A stretch of DNA of 60,379 nucleotides from Sneathiella sp. (GCF_002694385.1 NZ_NZMB01000012.1:162112-222490); one strand, 5' to 3'; shown: positions 8,371 to 18,615, counted from the stretch's first letter. Program-made: numbers and translations. Notes: generated from the letters alone by a model not told the origin.

Positions 8371-9342
8371 TCAGAACCATTTCAACTTTCTGAAGATGAG
8401 GATCTGCAAAATAACAAGCACAGTTAGTATTCCGCAGAATATGGCGAAGGCATAGGGGTACTGATCCCCTGGTATGCCCCCGACGTTAATGCCAAGCAAG
8501 CCTGTCAGGAACCCCAGAGGAAGGAATATGGCAGCAATAACCGAGAGGATGTAGAGGTTTCGGTTCAGCTTGTCCGCGATGATGTTGGCAAGTTCATCCT
8601 TGATGATCTGCGCCCGCTCCCGAATGGCATCAAGATCTTCGACATATCGCATGAGATGGTCATAATTCTCCTGCAAATGTCGGCGATGCGGCCCTTCCAG
8701 CCAGGAGAATTCGGCAAGCCGGAGCTGACCTATGGCATCCTTTTGCGGCGCCATATATCGCCGCAGCATGATGGCTTCCTTGCGGATACCGATGATCCGC
8801 TCACGCAGAGAGGTATCCGGATCTTCAAGAATTCTTTCTTCCACATCGTCCGTTTCCTCATCCAGCTCTGTCAGGACCAGAGCCATCCGGTCCGACAGAC
8901 GAGCCAGCAGCATATTAATAAATTCGCCCGCATCCCGTGGGCCCTTGTTCATGCGGATTCTATCCTCGACGTCATAGACGGCTTTCAGATTACGGCGCTG
9001 TACGCTGATGATGCGGGCCTTGTCAATCCAGAGGCGAATAGAGACCATATCTTCCGGATCGGCGTCTTCATTCAGATTCACCCCGCGCAGGATCAGCAAC
9101 GCCCCATCGCCTATTTCCGCGACGCGGGGACGGGTTTCCTCGGCAATCAGGGCATCGACAACAAAGGGATCGAGATAGGAAATTTCCTTGTCCAGCCAGG
9201 GCTTGGTATCGGGATGATTGCCATCAAGATGGACCCAGGCAAGATTGTCGTTTTTCAACTCGCGCGCAATAACCTTGTCACTGACGGACTTGCCGCCGCC
9301 CGCACCATCAAAATCATAGGCCAGCAGGATGGGGCTGCTCAT
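8371..9342 (-). CDS. zntB: ZntB/CorA-family metal transporter
   Basis: A 323-residue CorA-superfamily protein: a large cytosolic N-terminal domain with long helices, then two C-terminal transmembrane segments (about 262-282 and 295-318) joined by GLLGINVGGIPG. The GIN motif instead of GMN is typical of the ZntB branch, which carries zinc, rather than CorA magnesium channels. The ATG overlaps the stop of mscS-like 9339-10301 by four bases (ATGA), so the two membrane proteins are co-translated. The direction of transport is not evident from sequence. Confidence 0.88.
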   Translation of the reverse strand: MSSPILLAYDFDGAGGGKSVSDKVIARELKNDNLAWVHLDGNHPDTKPWLDKEISYLDPFVVDALIAEETRPRVAEIGDGALLILRGVNLNEDADPEDMVSIRLWIDKARIISVQRRNLKAVYDVEDRIRMNKGPRDAGEFINMLLARLSDRMALVLTELDEETDDVEERILEDPDTSLRERIIGIRKEAIMLRRYMAPQKDAIGQLRLAEFSWLEGPHRRHLQENYDHLMRYVEDLDAIRERAQIIKDELANIIADKLNRNLYILSVIAAIFLPLGFLTGLLGINVGGIPGDQYPYAFAIFCGILTVLVILQILIFRKLKWF

Positions 9343-10301
9343 TTCAATGCCTCCGGATTGCGGATCGTGATGTCCCGCTGCGGGAAAGGAATCTCGATAT
9401 TATACTCTTTGAATTTCCGCCAGATGGAAAAGAGGACATCGCTGCGGGGCTCCGCACGGCCGTCCAGTACATTTTCGATCCAGAAATACAGCGTAAAATT
9501 TATGGAGCTGTCGGCAAAGTCGATGAGAAAACAACATGCCGCAGGTTCCTTCAAGCAGCGGGGGTTCTCATTCGCCGCCTCAAGGATCAACCGTTGAGCC
9601 AGCGCCAGATCGGTCCCATAGGCAACGCCAACATTGATATCTATACGCGACCGGTTGTTGGTGAAAGTCCAGTTAGTCACCCGGTTTGTGATAAAATCCT
9701 CATTCGGGATCATGACCTCATATCCCTGATATGTTTCGATCCGGGTAAAGCGCGCCCCGATTTCCCTTACAAATCCGGTCGTACCGTCATTCAGCTCGAT
9801 AAGATCGTCTTCTTCAACCGATTTCTCGAACAGAAGGATAATGCCGCTGATAAAATTAGAGGCAATTTTCTGCAACCCGAAGCCGATGCCAATACCGACC
9901 GCCCCGCTGAACACCGTCAGCGCCGTCAGATTAATACCGAGGACGCCCAGGATGGACAGAAAGGCCATAAAATAGAGAATAATCTGGATCGCCTTGATAA
10001 TCAGCGATTTATTGCTCGCCCTGATGGTCCGGATCGCCTTGATCCGGGTCTCCAGCATATCCGACACAAGCCCGATGAACCAGAAAATCAGAACGATCAG
10101 AAAAATCGCCTTAACCAGCAGATAGGCGGAAAAGCGGACATCCCCGACATGAAAGGCAAAGTCGTCGGAATCGAGAAATTCTTTCAACGGGCCGAGATGG
10201 CCAAAATAGCCCAGCACGATAAACCCGATCACCAAAGCGACAAAAAGCAGCTTCGCCACCCAGGCACGCGGTTTAATCAGGGACATCCAGAATTTAAGCA
10301 T
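9339..10301 (-). CDS. Small-conductance mechanosensitive channel, MscS family
   Basis: A 320-residue inner-membrane channel. About four transmembrane segments lie in residues 15-150. The pore helix TM3 is Ala/Gly-rich (LTVFSGAVGIGIGFGLQKIASNFISG), followed by the MscS beta domain (FEKSVEEDDLIELNDGTTGFVREIG) and an alpha/beta C-terminal domain. Family role: release of solutes on hypo-osmotic shock. It is first gene of a two-gene unit with zntB. No strong ribosome-binding site is visible before the ATG. Confidence 0.92.
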   Translation of the reverse strand: MLKFWMSLIKPRAWVAKLLFVALVIGFIVLGYFGHLGPLKEFLDSDDFAFHVGDVRFSAYLLVKAIFLIVLIFWFIGLVSDMLETRIKAIRTIRASNKSLIIKAIQIILYFMAFLSILGVLGINLTALTVFSGAVGIGIGFGLQKIASNFISGIILLFEKSVEEDDLIELNDGTTGFVREIGARFTRIETYQGYEVMIPNEDFITNRVTNWTFTNNRSRIDINVGVAYGTDLALAQRLILEAANENPRCLKEPAACCFLIDFADSSINFTLYFWIENVLDGRAEPRSDVLFSIWRKFKEYNIEIPFPQRDITIRNPEALK

Positions 10302-10400
10302 AACGGCCGCTGTACTCCCGCCAATTCACAGGGGAATAATACCGCCAATAGGCTGTTTGGCTATCGTTTTTTAAACCGGCGCACGGCCGTCTGCCGAAAT

Positions 10401-10796
10401 TTAACGCTGCAATTCGACCATCAGTTCGGGATATTTCGCAACAAGCCGCAGCAGATTATTCATGGACTGAGAGATCGTGACCTTACCTGTTTCATATTTC
10501 TGAAAGGCGTTCGGACCACCGCCAAAAATCTGCCCGGCGCGCCGCTGCGACAGATTAAGATGAGTTCTCACTTCGCGAATTTTTTCCGGCGTCATGACAC
10601 CGAGATATTCCGCTTTCAGCTCTGCCTTGACACGTTCGACATCGTCCCAGGCGCTTTCCTCAACCATCCCTTCGCCGCATTCGGCGTTGGTGCAATATAA
10701 GCCGGGAAGATCGACATAACTTTGTAAATGTTTGTAATTAATTGCATATGTGCGAATTTGACGTTCGACGTCGCCGCCGCATAATGGACAAGCCAT
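10401..10796 (-). CDS. MqsA-like antitoxin/regulator without partner toxin
   Basis: A 131-residue protein: an N-terminal zinc-finger region with CPLCGG and a second C-x(5)-C pair (CTNAEC), then a helix-turn-helix (IREVRTHLNLSQRRAGQIFGGGPNAFQKYETGK) as in MqsA/YgiT-type antitoxins. The ATG at 10796 is preceded by GAGG at suitable distance; the frame can be extended four codons to a TTG. MqsA normally follows mqsR, but only 86 bases separate this gene from ureG and no toxin is found on either side. It may be a solitary regulator. Confidence 0.8.
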   Translation of the reverse strand: MACPLCGGDVERQIRTYAINYKHLQSYVDLPGLYCTNAECGEGMVEESAWDDVERVKAELKAEYLGVMTPEKIREVRTHLNLSQRRAGQIFGGGPNAFQKYETGKVTISQSMNNLLRLVAKYPELMVELQR

Positions 10797-10882
10797 ACTC
10801 TTCCTCAACCAAAATAATTTACCGTTTAAAAATGAGTGCGGTTGGTATCAACAGACTATGGCACCATTATGGCGTCAAATTC

Positions 10883-11524
10883 TTAATTTTGTTTTTCACT
10901 CTCCATAGGCCGGAGACCGCCCTTGTCGATAATGAAATTCGCGACGGCCGCAACCCCGTTGCCCGCCTTGATATTGGTGAAAACAAACGGCCGCTCGCCC
11001 CGCATTTTTCGTGAATCCCTGTCCATCACATCAAGAGACGCTCCCACATGAGGCGCCAGATCAATCTTGTTGATCACGAGCAGGTCGGATCGTGTAATCC
11101 CCGGGCCGCCCTTGCGGGGAATCTTGTCGCCGGCCGACACGTCAATCACATAAATCGTGATATCGGCCAGTTCCGGACTGAAGGTCGCCGCCAGATTATC
11201 GCCGCCGGATTCAATCAGGATCAGTTCCAGCCCCTTGAATTTTTCAGAAATATCGGCAACGGCCGCCAGATTGATGGAGGCATCCTCGCGGATCGCCGTA
11301 TGCGGACATCCCCCTGTTTCCACCCCGATGATCCGTTCCGGCGCCAAGGCGCCTGATCGGGTCAGAAATTCCGCATCCTCGCGGGTGTAGATATCATTGG
11401 TGATGACAGCAATATTGTAATGATCGCGCAGGAACTTGCACAGCGCATCGGTCAGCGCCGTCTTGCCTGATCCGACAGGCCCGCCGATGCCAACCCTCAA
11501 TGCTCCGTTATATGCTGATGTCAT
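10883..11524 (-). CDS. ureG: Urease accessory GTPase UreG
   Basis: Cytosolic SIMIBI GTPase that powers nickel delivery to urease. It has 213 residues. P-loop GGPVGSGKT (14-22), the nickel-binding Cys-Pro-His in [11 protein letters not shown], the [17 protein letters not shown] signature and the [11 protein letters not shown] guanine motif are all intact. Its ATG overlaps the ureF stop by four bases. It is the last gene of the urt-ure cluster. Confidence 0.98.
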   Translation of the reverse strand: MTSAYNGALRVGIGGPVGSGKTALTDALCKFLRDHYNIAVITNDIYTREDAEFLTRSGALAPERIIGVETGGCPHTAIREDASINLAAVADISEKFKGLELILIESGGDNLAATFSPELADITIYVIDVSAGDKIPRKGGPGITRSDLLVINKIDLAPHVGASLDVMDRDSRKMRGERPFVFTNIKAGNGVAAVANFIIDKGGLRPMESEKQN

Positions 11525-12204
11525 GATCTGAATAACCTCGTATATTGTGTTTCATGCAGGGCCGAACACCAGTCAACCATCAGTGTCGCAGAGCCCAAAC
11601 CCTCAACTGTTGAATTCTCCGCCTCATTTGTCAGACGGGCCACCTCTCCGGCCAGTGCCGCAATGGCCCGCTGCCCGTCCGTCTGGCCGAGAGGGACAAG
11701 CCGCACCGCCGCAGACACCAGATTGGAGACAAAGCCGTGGAGATAGGCGGCAATCGTCTGGCTGAGCGGGATATCATGGTCCGCCGCGGCAATCCCGACA
11801 GCTACAGGATGTATAACTGGCCCCGACCAATATGCTTTCAGCTTTTCAAGTGACCGGGCCTCTTCGCTGATATCCATCATGACACTGATGAACGCCCGGC
11901 CCTGTTGCGTCGTTTCAAGGGCAATTTCCTTTGTCGGGGCATTGGCATGCCCGATTTCGGCAATATCTTTCAGCGCGGCCATATCCATTTTCTTTGTCGC
12001 GCGATATGCCGCGGCAAGCAGGATCGCATCCGAGCGACCGCCGCCAAATTCCAGAATATCGGCAATCCACGGAACCAGATCGTCCCGCCGCGTGATCAGC
12101 CCCGCCTCCACCGCATATTCAATGCCATGGCTGTAGGTATAGGCGCCCACAGGGAATGAAGGCGACATCCAGGACAGCAGATGAAACAGCGCGTTATTAT
12201 TCAT
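11521..12204 (-). CDS. ureF: Urease accessory protein UreF
   Basis: Helical chaperone (227 residues) that joins UreD and UreG in the urease activation complex. Hallmarks are [25 protein letters not shown] near the N-terminus, shown here in part, and a conserved C-terminal [19 protein letters not shown]. The frame extends upstream through ureE in another phase. The ATG at 12204 was chosen because the family starts just before LFHLLSW; ATG at 12210 is equally possible. It overlaps ureE by a few bases. Confidence 0.95.
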   Translation of the reverse strand: MNNNALFHLLSWMSPSFPVGAYTYSHGIEYAVEAGLITRRDDLVPWIADILEFGGGRSDAILLAAAYRATKKMDMAALKDIAEIGHANAPTKEIALETTQQGRAFISVMMDISEEARSLEKLKAYWSGPVIHPVAVGIAAADHDIPLSQTIAAYLHGFVSNLVSAAVRLVPLGQTDGQRAIAALAGEVARLTNEAENSTVEGLGSATLMVDWCSALHETQYTRLFRS

Positions 12205-12724
12205 GGTCATGCGAATGGCGATGCTCATGATCGTGTGTATGAGAGTGAGAGTGAGAATGGGAATGCTCGTGGCTGTGCCCTTCCGTCTCCCCATGGCCGT
12301 ACGCGCCACCTTCGGGATTGAAGGGAGCCTGAAGCCGCGTGACCACCGCCCCCAGCACTGTCGCCATCTCTTCAATCACATGATCCTGACGTATCCGCAG
12401 GCGATCTCCCATCAACTGCGTTGGCAGATGGCGATTACCAAGATGCCACGCAACCCGCACCAGATGCCCGACATCCTGACAGGTGATGTCAACGACCGCC
12501 TCATCCTTCGCCCGAACCTGAATGCCGCGCCCATCTTCAAGAATGAGGATATCGCCGTCCCGCATGGTTTTCAGTTCCGGCAAATCCAGAAGAAACCTCT
12601 CCCCGCCATCCGTTTCCAGCTTCAGCCGACGACGGCGGCGATGGTCGAAATCAAGTGTGACCGTATCCACAACCTCACCGTCAAAATCGGCATCCGACGG
12701 GCTTATGTGTATTGCATGTTTCAT
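12197..12724 (-). CDS. ureE: Urease nickel metallochaperone UreE with His-rich tail
   Basis: A 175-residue nickel carrier. The N-terminal peptide-binding domain is followed by the metal-binding domain with WHLGNRHLP (93-101), including the conserved nickel-binding His. The tail from about residue 144 is a run of alternating His with Ser, Glu, Asp and Thr, about 15 histidines, typical of nickel-storing UreE. The repeated HS codons make a local simple-sequence tract in the DNA. It lies seven bases after ureC. Confidence 0.97.
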   Translation of the reverse strand: MKHAIHISPSDADFDGEVVDTVTLDFDHRRRRRLKLETDGGERFLLDLPELKTMRDGDILILEDGRGIQVRAKDEAVVDITCQDVGHLVRVAWHLGNRHLPTQLMGDRLRIRQDHVIEEMATVLGAVVTRLQAPFNPEGGAYGHGETEGHSHEHSHSHSHSHTHDHEHRHSHDHE

Positions 12725-12731
12725 AATCTTC

Positions 12732-14444
12732 TCAATACATAAAATAGCGTTGCGCCATAGGAAGGACAGTCGCCGGTTCGCATGTCAACAATTCCCCATC
12801 CGCATGCACCAGATAAGTTTCCGGATCAACGTCAATCTTTGGTGTCGCGCTATTATGAATCATGGATGCCTTGCCGATACCCGAGCGGGTATTTTTCACG
12901 GGCAGCAATTCCCGGTCGAGACCAAGAGCGCCTTTCAGGTCATATTGCAGGGACGCCTCGCTAACAAAGGTGACCGCATTTGCCGTCACGCTTTTGCCAA
13001 AGGCACCGAACATCGGCCGATAATGCACCGGCTGCGGGGTGGGGATGGACGCGTTGGGATCCCCCATGGGCGCCGCAACAATGGTGCCGCATTTCAGAAC
13101 CAGATCCGGCTTGACCCCGAAGAAGGCCGGCGACCAGAGCACAAGATCAGCGAGTTTGCCCGCCTCGACCGAGCCGACATACCCCGCCACCCCTTGCGCA
13201 ATGGCCGGGTTGATCGTGTATTTGGCAATGTAGCGCTTGACCCGGAAATTATCATTCTCACCGGTTTCCTGGGCAAGGCGACCCCGCTGCTTTTTCATCT
13301 TGTCGGCTGTCTGCCAGGTGCGGATAAGTACCTCACCCACCCGGCCCATCGCCTGGCTGTCCGAAGAAATGATCGAAAATGCGCCCATGTCATGCAGGAT
13401 ATCTTCGGCCGCAATCGTCTCCTTGCGGATGCGGCTTTCGGCAAAGGCCACATCTTCGGGAATATTCGGGTCCAGATGATGACAGACCATCAGCATATCG
13501 AGATGCTCATCAATCGTGTTGACGGTAAATGGGCGCGTCGGATTGGTGGAGGAGGGGATGACGTTCGGCTCCCCCGCCACCTTGATGATGTCAGGCGCAT
13601 GGCCACCGCCCGCCCCTTCCGTGTGAAAGGCATGTATTGTCCGCTTGTCAAAAGCGCGTACTGTATCCTCGACAAAACCGGATTCATTCAGCGTATCCGT
13701 ATGGATCAGCACTTGGATATCCATATCGTCGGCAACGGAAAGACAGCAGTCAATGGCCGCCGGTGTCGTGCCCCAGTCCTCATGGAGCTTGAGACCACAG
13801 GCACCAGCTTGAATCTGCTCTACCAATCCGTCGGGCAGGCTGGCATTTCCCTTGCCAAAAAAGCCGAGGTTCATCGGGAAGGCTTCCGCCGCCTGCATCA
13901 TCCGGCCGAGATGAAAGGCCCCCGGCGTACAGGTCGTTGCATTCGTGCCGGTTGCCGGCCCCGTACCACCGCCCATCATAGTGGTGACGCCGCTGTAGAG
14001 CGCCTCTTCAATCTGTTGCGGGCAAATGAAATGGATATGGACATCCAGCGCCCCTGCCGTAAGGATCTTCCCTTCTCCCGCGATCACTTCGGTGGACGGG
14101 CCGATGATGATTGTCACATCGGGCTGAATGTCCGGATTACCCGCCTTGCCGATGGCCGCAATCCGCCCATCACGCAGGCCGACATCCGCCTTGATAATCC
14201 CCCAGTGATCAATAATCAGCGCATTGGTTATGACCGTATCGACAGCGCCCCCGGCCCGCGTGACCTGGGACTGGCCCATGCCGTCACGGATCACCTTTCC
14301 GCCGCCAAATTTTACTTCCTCGCCATAGGTCGTGAAATCCTTTTCGACCTCGATAAACAGCTCCGTATCGGCAAGGCGCACCTTGTCGCCAACGGTCGGC
14401 CCGAACATGCCCGCATAGGCGCCGCGTGAAAAGGTTACCGCCAT
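12732..14444 (-). CDS. ureC: Urease alpha subunit
   Basis: Catalytic subunit (570 residues), hydrolysing urea to ammonia and carbamate. Nickel ligands are intact: H136 and H138 (VHIHF), carbamylated Lys219 (GLKLHEDWG), H248, H274 and D362 (SSDSQAMG). The mobile-flap Cys321-His322 is present too. Length is the family norm. It is translated one base after ureB. A 635-codon open frame on the opposite strand is a codon-bias shadow. Confidence 0.99.
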   Translation of the reverse strand: MAVTFSRGAYAGMFGPTVGDKVRLADTELFIEVEKDFTTYGEEVKFGGGKVIRDGMGQSQVTRAGGAVDTVITNALIIDHWGIIKADVGLRDGRIAAIGKAGNPDIQPDVTIIIGPSTEVIAGEGKILTAGALDVHIHFICPQQIEEALYSGVTTMMGGGTGPATGTNATTCTPGAFHLGRMMQAAEAFPMNLGFFGKGNASLPDGLVEQIQAGACGLKLHEDWGTTPAAIDCCLSVADDMDIQVLIHTDTLNESGFVEDTVRAFDKRTIHAFHTEGAGGGHAPDIIKVAGEPNVIPSSTNPTRPFTVNTIDEHLDMLMVCHHLDPNIPEDVAFAESRIRKETIAAEDILHDMGAFSIISSDSQAMGRVGEVLIRTWQTADKMKKQRGRLAQETGENDNFRVKRYIAKYTINPAIAQGVAGYVGSVEAGKLADLVLWSPAFFGVKPDLVLKCGTIVAAPMGDPNASIPTPQPVHYRPMFGAFGKSVTANAVTFVSEASLQYDLKGALGLDRELLPVKNTRSGIGKASMIHNSATPKIDVDPETYLVHADGELLTCEPATVLPMAQRYFMY

Positions 14445-14445
14445 C

Positions 14446-14763
14446 TTATTCCCCCTTGTCCAACGGGCCCATCACGGCCTGATTAAACCCATAGATTGTC
14501 CGCGAGCCGGACAGCGCGACCAGTTTCACATCCCGTGTTTGCCCCGGTTCAAAACGAATGGCCGTTCCAGATGGAATGTCGAGGCGAAATCCCCGTGCTG
14601 CCGAACGGTCGAAGTCAAGCGCATTGTTGACTTCGGCGAAATGAAAATGGCTGCCGACCTGTATCGGCCGATCGCCCGTATTGGCAACTGTCAGTGTCAT
14701 GGACTGACGTCCGGCGTTGAGTTCAATGTCACCCTTGGCGGGAATAATCTCTCCTGGCTTCAT
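14446..14763 (-). CDS. ureB: Urease beta subunit
   Basis: Structural subunit of 105 residues, starting [19 protein letters not shown] with conserved [11 protein letters not shown] and GFNQAVMG near the end. The ATG at 14763 has AGGA at the right distance; an in-frame ATG at 14772 sits too close to that element. It lies between ureA and ureC with 10- and 1-base gaps, as in three-subunit bacterial ureases. Confidence 0.97.
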   Translation of the reverse strand: MKPGEIIPAKGDIELNAGRQSMTLTVANTGDRPIQVGSHFHFAEVNNALDFDRSAARGFRLDIPSGTAIRFEPGQTRDVKLVALSGSRTIYGFNQAVMGPLDKGE

Positions 14764-14773
14764 GCTGCGCATC

Positions 14774-15076
14774 CTATCGAATGGGGGCGTGGACGGTCAC
14801 CAGTTTGGTGCCATCGGGAAAAGTGGCTTCGACCTGTACGTCATGGATCATGTCGGCAATCCCGTCCATCACCTGATCGCGGGTCACCACAGTGCCCCCC
14901 TCACTCATCAAGGTGGCAACTGATTTGCCATCCCGCGCGCCCTCGACCACAAAGTCGGTAATCAAGGCAATGGCTTCTGGATAATTCAGCCTGACCCCAC
15001 GCGCCAGCCTCTCGCGCGCGACCATTGCCGCCAGCGAAACCATCAATTTATCCTTTTCCCTTGGTGTCAATTGCAT
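14774..15076 (-). CDS. ureA: Urease gamma subunit
   Basis: Structural subunit of 100 residues: [21 protein letters not shown] at the start, then [17 protein letters not shown] and the C-terminal [15 protein letters not shown]. Tandem ATGs occur at 15079 and 15076. The second gives the usual family start ([11 protein letters not shown]) and is preceded by GGTGG. Confidence 0.97.
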   Translation of the reverse strand: MQLTPREKDKLMVSLAAMVARERLARGVRLNYPEAIALITDFVVEGARDGKSVATLMSEGGTVVTRDQVMDGIADMIHDVQVEATFPDGTKLVTVHAPIR

Positions 15077-15088
15077 CATCCACCCCTG

Positions 15089-15991
15089 TCACATGTTTTC
15101 CCATACTTTCGGCAGCATTGCCGGATGTCCGGGCAAGGCCCGCCGCAGTTCAATGAGTATTCCGACCAGCGCCTTTCGCAAATCATATCCATTAGTGGCG
15201 ATCAGGCGCATAATAAGCAGGCACCCACGGCATGTCACCGCCGCCCGGACACCACAGTTGCGGGCTGCCGCCCGTGCCGTTTCCAGATACAGCTCCGCCA
15301 TATCATCGACGAGAAGCACTGTCGCCATCCCCCTCGCCCCATCGAGCAGGGCCGGATGCCGCGTCTTCGCCTGGATGTCACCCTCCAGCATGAAATTATC
15401 ATACCAGATCAATGCACCGTCATGATGGATACGCCAGCCATCCCGGATGCTGGCCGAACAGATCGTCTCCCCATGCGCCGTCCGTCCGAAGAGGGTTGCT
15501 TCCAGCGCCAGAAAGCGGCTGCCTTTTTCCAGATAGACAGTATTGATCCGTTTAAAGCGGCTTTGATCGAACAGGATGGTCTCCTGCGGCAGCCATTCCA
15601 GCGTCGCGCCGTCGGCAACCGTCATCTCCGCCTCGATGATCGCCGTGGTGCCAATGGAACGATATATTCGCTCCGCCGCCTGGCCGGAAACGGTCAACCG
15701 TGCCCCCGCCTCCAGCGAAATATCAAACGCCATATGATCGCCGCCTGTCAAACCCCCTGCCGTGTTGATCAGGACGGCTTCGGGATAATCCGGATTTTCG
15801 ACGGCCGGGAAGCGGACCCGTCCGCAGCCACGCTGATAAAGATGAGCAAGCGAAGAAACCGAATTGCGTTCCCTGAACCTCACCTCTACCCGGCCTTCCG
15901 ATCGGGCCAGCGCAGCAGGGGCGGCTAATATCGACGCGCCCGGCCTGTCGGACGGATCTGTATCAGACCGTAAGGTATTTTCGAACGTCAC
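15089..15991 (-). CDS. ureD: Urease accessory protein UreD
   Basis: Scaffold of the urease activation complex. From a GTG at 15991 it has 300 residues, and the visible motifs are LINTAGGLTGGDHM, TVSGQAAERIYRS and WLPQETILFDQSR. The frame is open farther upstream inside urtE but no ATG gives a sensible start, so the GTG overlapping the 3' end of urtE by 29 bases is preferred. This overlap ties the urea transporter genes to the urease genes in one transcript. Confidence 0.93.
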   Translation of the reverse strand: MTFENTLRSDTDPSDRPGASILAAPAALARSEGRVEVRFRERNSVSSLAHLYQRGCGRVRFPAVENPDYPEAVLINTAGGLTGGDHMAFDISLEAGARLTVSGQAAERIYRSIGTTAIIEAEMTVADGATLEWLPQETILFDQSRFKRINTVYLEKGSRFLALEATLFGRTAHGETICSASIRDGWRIHHDGALIWYDNFMLEGDIQAKTRHPALLDGARGMATVLLVDDMAELYLETARAAARNCGVRAAVTCRGCLLIMRLIATNGYDLRKALVGILIELRRALPGHPAMLPKVWENM

Positions 15992-16658
15992 TTTCCAGCA
16001 TATCCCTCTTCGCGCCCGCCAGCATGACTTCACCGCGATCCATGACGGCAAAGCTGTCGGCCAGGTCACGGGCGAACTCGAAATATTGTTCCACCAGCAG
16101 AATAGCCATATCTCCACGATCGCGCAGCAATTCTATGACCTTGCCGATATCTTTAATGATCGAGGGCTGAATTCCTTCCGTCGGTTCATCGAGAACAAGC
16201 AGCTTCGGACGCATGACCAGCGCCCGGCCGATGGCCAGCTGCTGTTGCTGCCCACCGGACAGGTCGCCCCCCCTCCGTTTCAGCATGTCTTTGAGGATCG
16301 GAAACAAATCGAATATTTCCGACGGAATGAATCTTTCCGCGCGGGGAAGAGCGGAAAACCCGGTTTTGAGATTCTCATGAACCGTGAGCAGCGGAAAGAT
16401 TTCCCTCCCCTGCGGGATAACGGCAATGCCTTCCCGCGCCCGCTGATGGGAAGTCATACTGGTGATATCCTTGCCATCCCAAATGATTTTACCGCCCGTG
16501 ACCGGATGCTGACCGACAATGGCGCGGAGTGTGCTGGTCTTGCCAACACCATTGCGACCGAGCAGCGACGTGACCTCTCCGCGCTTGACGGTGAGGGACA
16601 CATGACGCAGAGCCTGGCTGGCCCCGTAATGCAGATCAATATTTTCAACTTCCAGCAT
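15963..16658 (-). CDS. urtE: Urea ABC transporter ATP-binding protein UrtE
   Basis: ABC ATPase of 231 residues in the LivF branch. Walker A is in GRNGVGKTST, the signature is LSGGQQQQLAIGRAL, and Walker B is LLVLDEPTEGI followed by QPSIIKDI, the UrtE-type text. It works with UrtD on the cytosolic face of UrtBC. It starts two bases after the urtD stop. The 3' end overlaps ureD. Confidence 0.97.
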   Translation of the reverse strand: MLEVENIDLHYGASQALRHVSLTVKRGEVTSLLGRNGVGKTSTLRAIVGQHPVTGGKIIWDGKDITSMTSHQRAREGIAVIPQGREIFPLLTVHENLKTGFSALPRAERFIPSEIFDLFPILKDMLKRRGGDLSGGQQQQLAIGRALVMRPKLLVLDEPTEGIQPSIIKDIGKVIELLRDRGDMAILLVEQYFEFARDLADSFAVMDRGEVMLAGAKRDMLESDVRKYLTV

Positions 16659-16660
16659 TC

Positions 16661-17437
16661 TTAACGCCCCAGATAAACTTCGATAACCCGTGAGTTGTTC
16701 TGCACGGCTTCAAGGCTGCCTTCGGCAAGAACCGACCCTTCGTGCAGCACCGTCACCCGCGAGTTGAGGGCGCGGACGAACTCCATGTCATGCTCAACCA
16801 CGACAACCGAATGATTCGCTGAAATCTCGCGCAGCAGGATGGCCGTCTGCTCCGTTTCCGCATCGGTCATCCCCGCAACCGGTTCATCGACCAGCAGCAA
16901 ATCAGGGTCCTGCATCAGCAGCATACCGATTTCCAGCCACTGCTTCTGGCCATGGGACAGGCTGCCCGCCAGATTATTAACCTTGTCCGTGAGACGGATA
17001 ATCTTGAGAACCTCCATAATTCGCGCGACCTCCGCATCGGTGAGCGCCGCGAACAGGGTGCGCCTCACACCCTTGTCGCCTTTCAAAGAAAGTTCAAGAT
17101 TGTGAAAGACCGTCTGGCTTTCAAAAACCGTCGGCTTCTGGAATTTCCGGCCAATGCCGAGATTGGCGATAAACGCCTCGTCATGTTTTGTGAGATCAAT
17201 ATCGCCTTTGAAAAAGACCTCCCCCGTATCCGGCTTGGTTTTGCCTGTGATCACATCCATCATCGTTGTCTTGCCTGCGCCATTGGGCCCGATAATGGCC
17301 CGCATTTCGCCGGGCTCGATGACAAAGCTGAGGTTGTTGAGGGCCTTGAAGCCATCAAAGCTGACGCTGACGCCATCGAGATACAGGATTGAGCTGACTT
17401 CCTGAATTTTACGCTCATTCATTTGTGCTGCCATCAT
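16661..17437 (-). CDS. urtD: Urea ABC transporter ATP-binding protein UrtD
   Basis: ABC ATPase of 258 residues in the LivG branch. Walker A is [20 protein letters not shown], the signature is the UrtD-type LSHGQKQWLEIGMLL, and Walker B is LLLVDEPVAGMTDAE. Tandem ATGs (17437 and 17434) overlap the urtC TGA, so translation is coupled. The partner ATPase is UrtE. Confidence 0.97.
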   Translation of the reverse strand: MMAAQMNERKIQEVSSILYLDGVSVSFDGFKALNNLSFVIEPGEMRAIIGPNGAGKTTMMDVITGKTKPDTGEVFFKGDIDLTKHDEAFIANLGIGRKFQKPTVFESQTVFHNLELSLKGDKGVRRTLFAALTDAEVARIMEVLKIIRLTDKVNNLAGSLSHGQKQWLEIGMLLMQDPDLLLVDEPVAGMTDAETEQTAILLREISANHSVVVVEHDMEFVRALNSRVTVLHEGSVLAEGSLEAVQNNSRVIEVYLGR

Positions 17438-18612
17438 TCTTCTCTTACCGATGCGGGCGATCCGATATCCATTTTGCTCTGTCGCACCGCCCTGAATTTA
17501 TCCATCCATATTCCGGCAGTTCCAACGATGCCCTTCGGCAGGAACAGCGTCGTGAAAACGAATAATCCGCCCAGCATATAGAGCCAGGCCTCGGGAAAGG
17601 TGCCGGTAAAATAGCTCTTGCCCCAATTGACAATGAAGGCGCCCAGAACCGCCCCCCATAATGTGCCGCGGCCGCCGACGGCCACCCAGATCACCACCTC
17701 GATGGAATTGGCGGGGGAGAATTCGGAGGGGTTGATAATCCCCACCTGCGGCACATAGAGCGCCCCGGCGATCCCGGCGAGAACGGCCGAGACCACAAAA
17801 ACAAACAGCTTGTAATATTCCACCCGGTAGCCGGAAAAACGCGTCCGGCTCTCCGCATCTCGAATGGCGATCAGGACACGGCCGAGCCGGGACTGCGTAA
17901 TGAAGCAACAGACAAGATAGCCGAAAGCCAGCGCAACGATCGACGCCACGAACAGGCCAAGCCGCGTACTCGTTGCCTGTAAATCAAAACCCAGCAGGTC
18001 CTTGAAGTCCGTCAGGCCGTTATTACCGCCAAACCCCATATCGTTGCGGAAAAAGGCGAGCAGCAGCGCATAGGTCATCGCCTGCGTGATGATGGAGAGG
18101 TACACCCCCGTCACCCGCGATCGGAACGCGAACCATCCAAACACAAAAGCCAGCAACCCCGGTACGACAATGACCATCAGCATGGCAAAGGGGAACATGT
18201 CAAATCCGTGCCAGTACCAGGGAAGCTCCGTCCAGTTGAGGAACACCATGAAATCGGGCAGGAGCGGATTGCCATAGACCCCTCTGTCGCCAATCTGGCG
18301 CATCAGATACATGCCCATGGCATATCCGCCGAGCGCGAAGAAGGCGCCGTGACCAAGGCTGAGAATACCCGCATAGCCCCAGATGAGATCGACGCTGAGC
18401 GCCAGCAGCGCATAGCACAGATACTTACCCAGCAGGCTGACCATATACGTCGGCACATGAAAGGGCGAGTCCGGGGGAAGGAAGGTATTGCTCAAGGGAA
18501 CGAAGAGGGCGGCAACAAGAAGAATCCCCAAAAACGTCTTGCCGCCGCCCGGAAGGCCCGTCATGAGGGAAACAAACGGGCCTTGTTGTGATCTGCCTAT
18601 TACATCCGCCAT
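17434..18612 (-). CDS. urtC: Urea ABC transporter permease UrtC
   Basis: LivM-like inner-membrane permease of 392 residues with about nine to ten hydrophobic segments. The typical DLIWGYAGILSLGHGAFFALGGYAM segment (given here as a landmark near residues 75-98) and AVGGRGTLWGAVLGA near the C-terminus are present. It starts three bases after the urtB stop. Confidence 0.96.
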   Translation of the reverse strand: MADVIGRSQQGPFVSLMTGLPGGGKTFLGILLVAALFVPLSNTFLPPDSPFHVPTYMVSLLGKYLCYALLALSVDLIWGYAGILSLGHGAFFALGGYAMGMYLMRQIGDRGVYGNPLLPDFMVFLNWTELPWYWHGFDMFPFAMLMVIVVPGLLAFVFGWFAFRSRVTGVYLSIITQAMTYALLLAFFRNDMGFGGNNGLTDFKDLLGFDLQATSTRLGLFVASIVALAFGYLVCCFITQSRLGRVLIAIRDAESRTRFSGYRVEYYKLFVFVVSAVLAGIAGALYVPQVGIINPSEFSPANSIEVVIWVAVGGRGTLWGAVLGAFIVNWGKSYFTGTFPEAWLYMLGGLFVFTTLFLPKGIVGTAGIWMDKFRAVRQSKMDIGSPASVREE

Positions 18613-18615
18613 GGC

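Noticed and set aside
10859-10875. TGGCACC-like sequence resembling a -24 element on the plus strand
   Set aside because: The -12 half reads TGGC and no plus-strand gene follows.
12200-12300. Simple repeats at the 3' end of ureE
   Set aside because: They encode the His-rich nickel-binding tail of UreE and need no separate explanation as a DNA repeat.
12522-14429. 635-codon plus-strand open frame opposite ureC
   Set aside because: It lies entirely opposite an intact urease alpha gene, has no domain text or ribosome-binding site, and is rich in Arg/His as expected of an antisense shadow.
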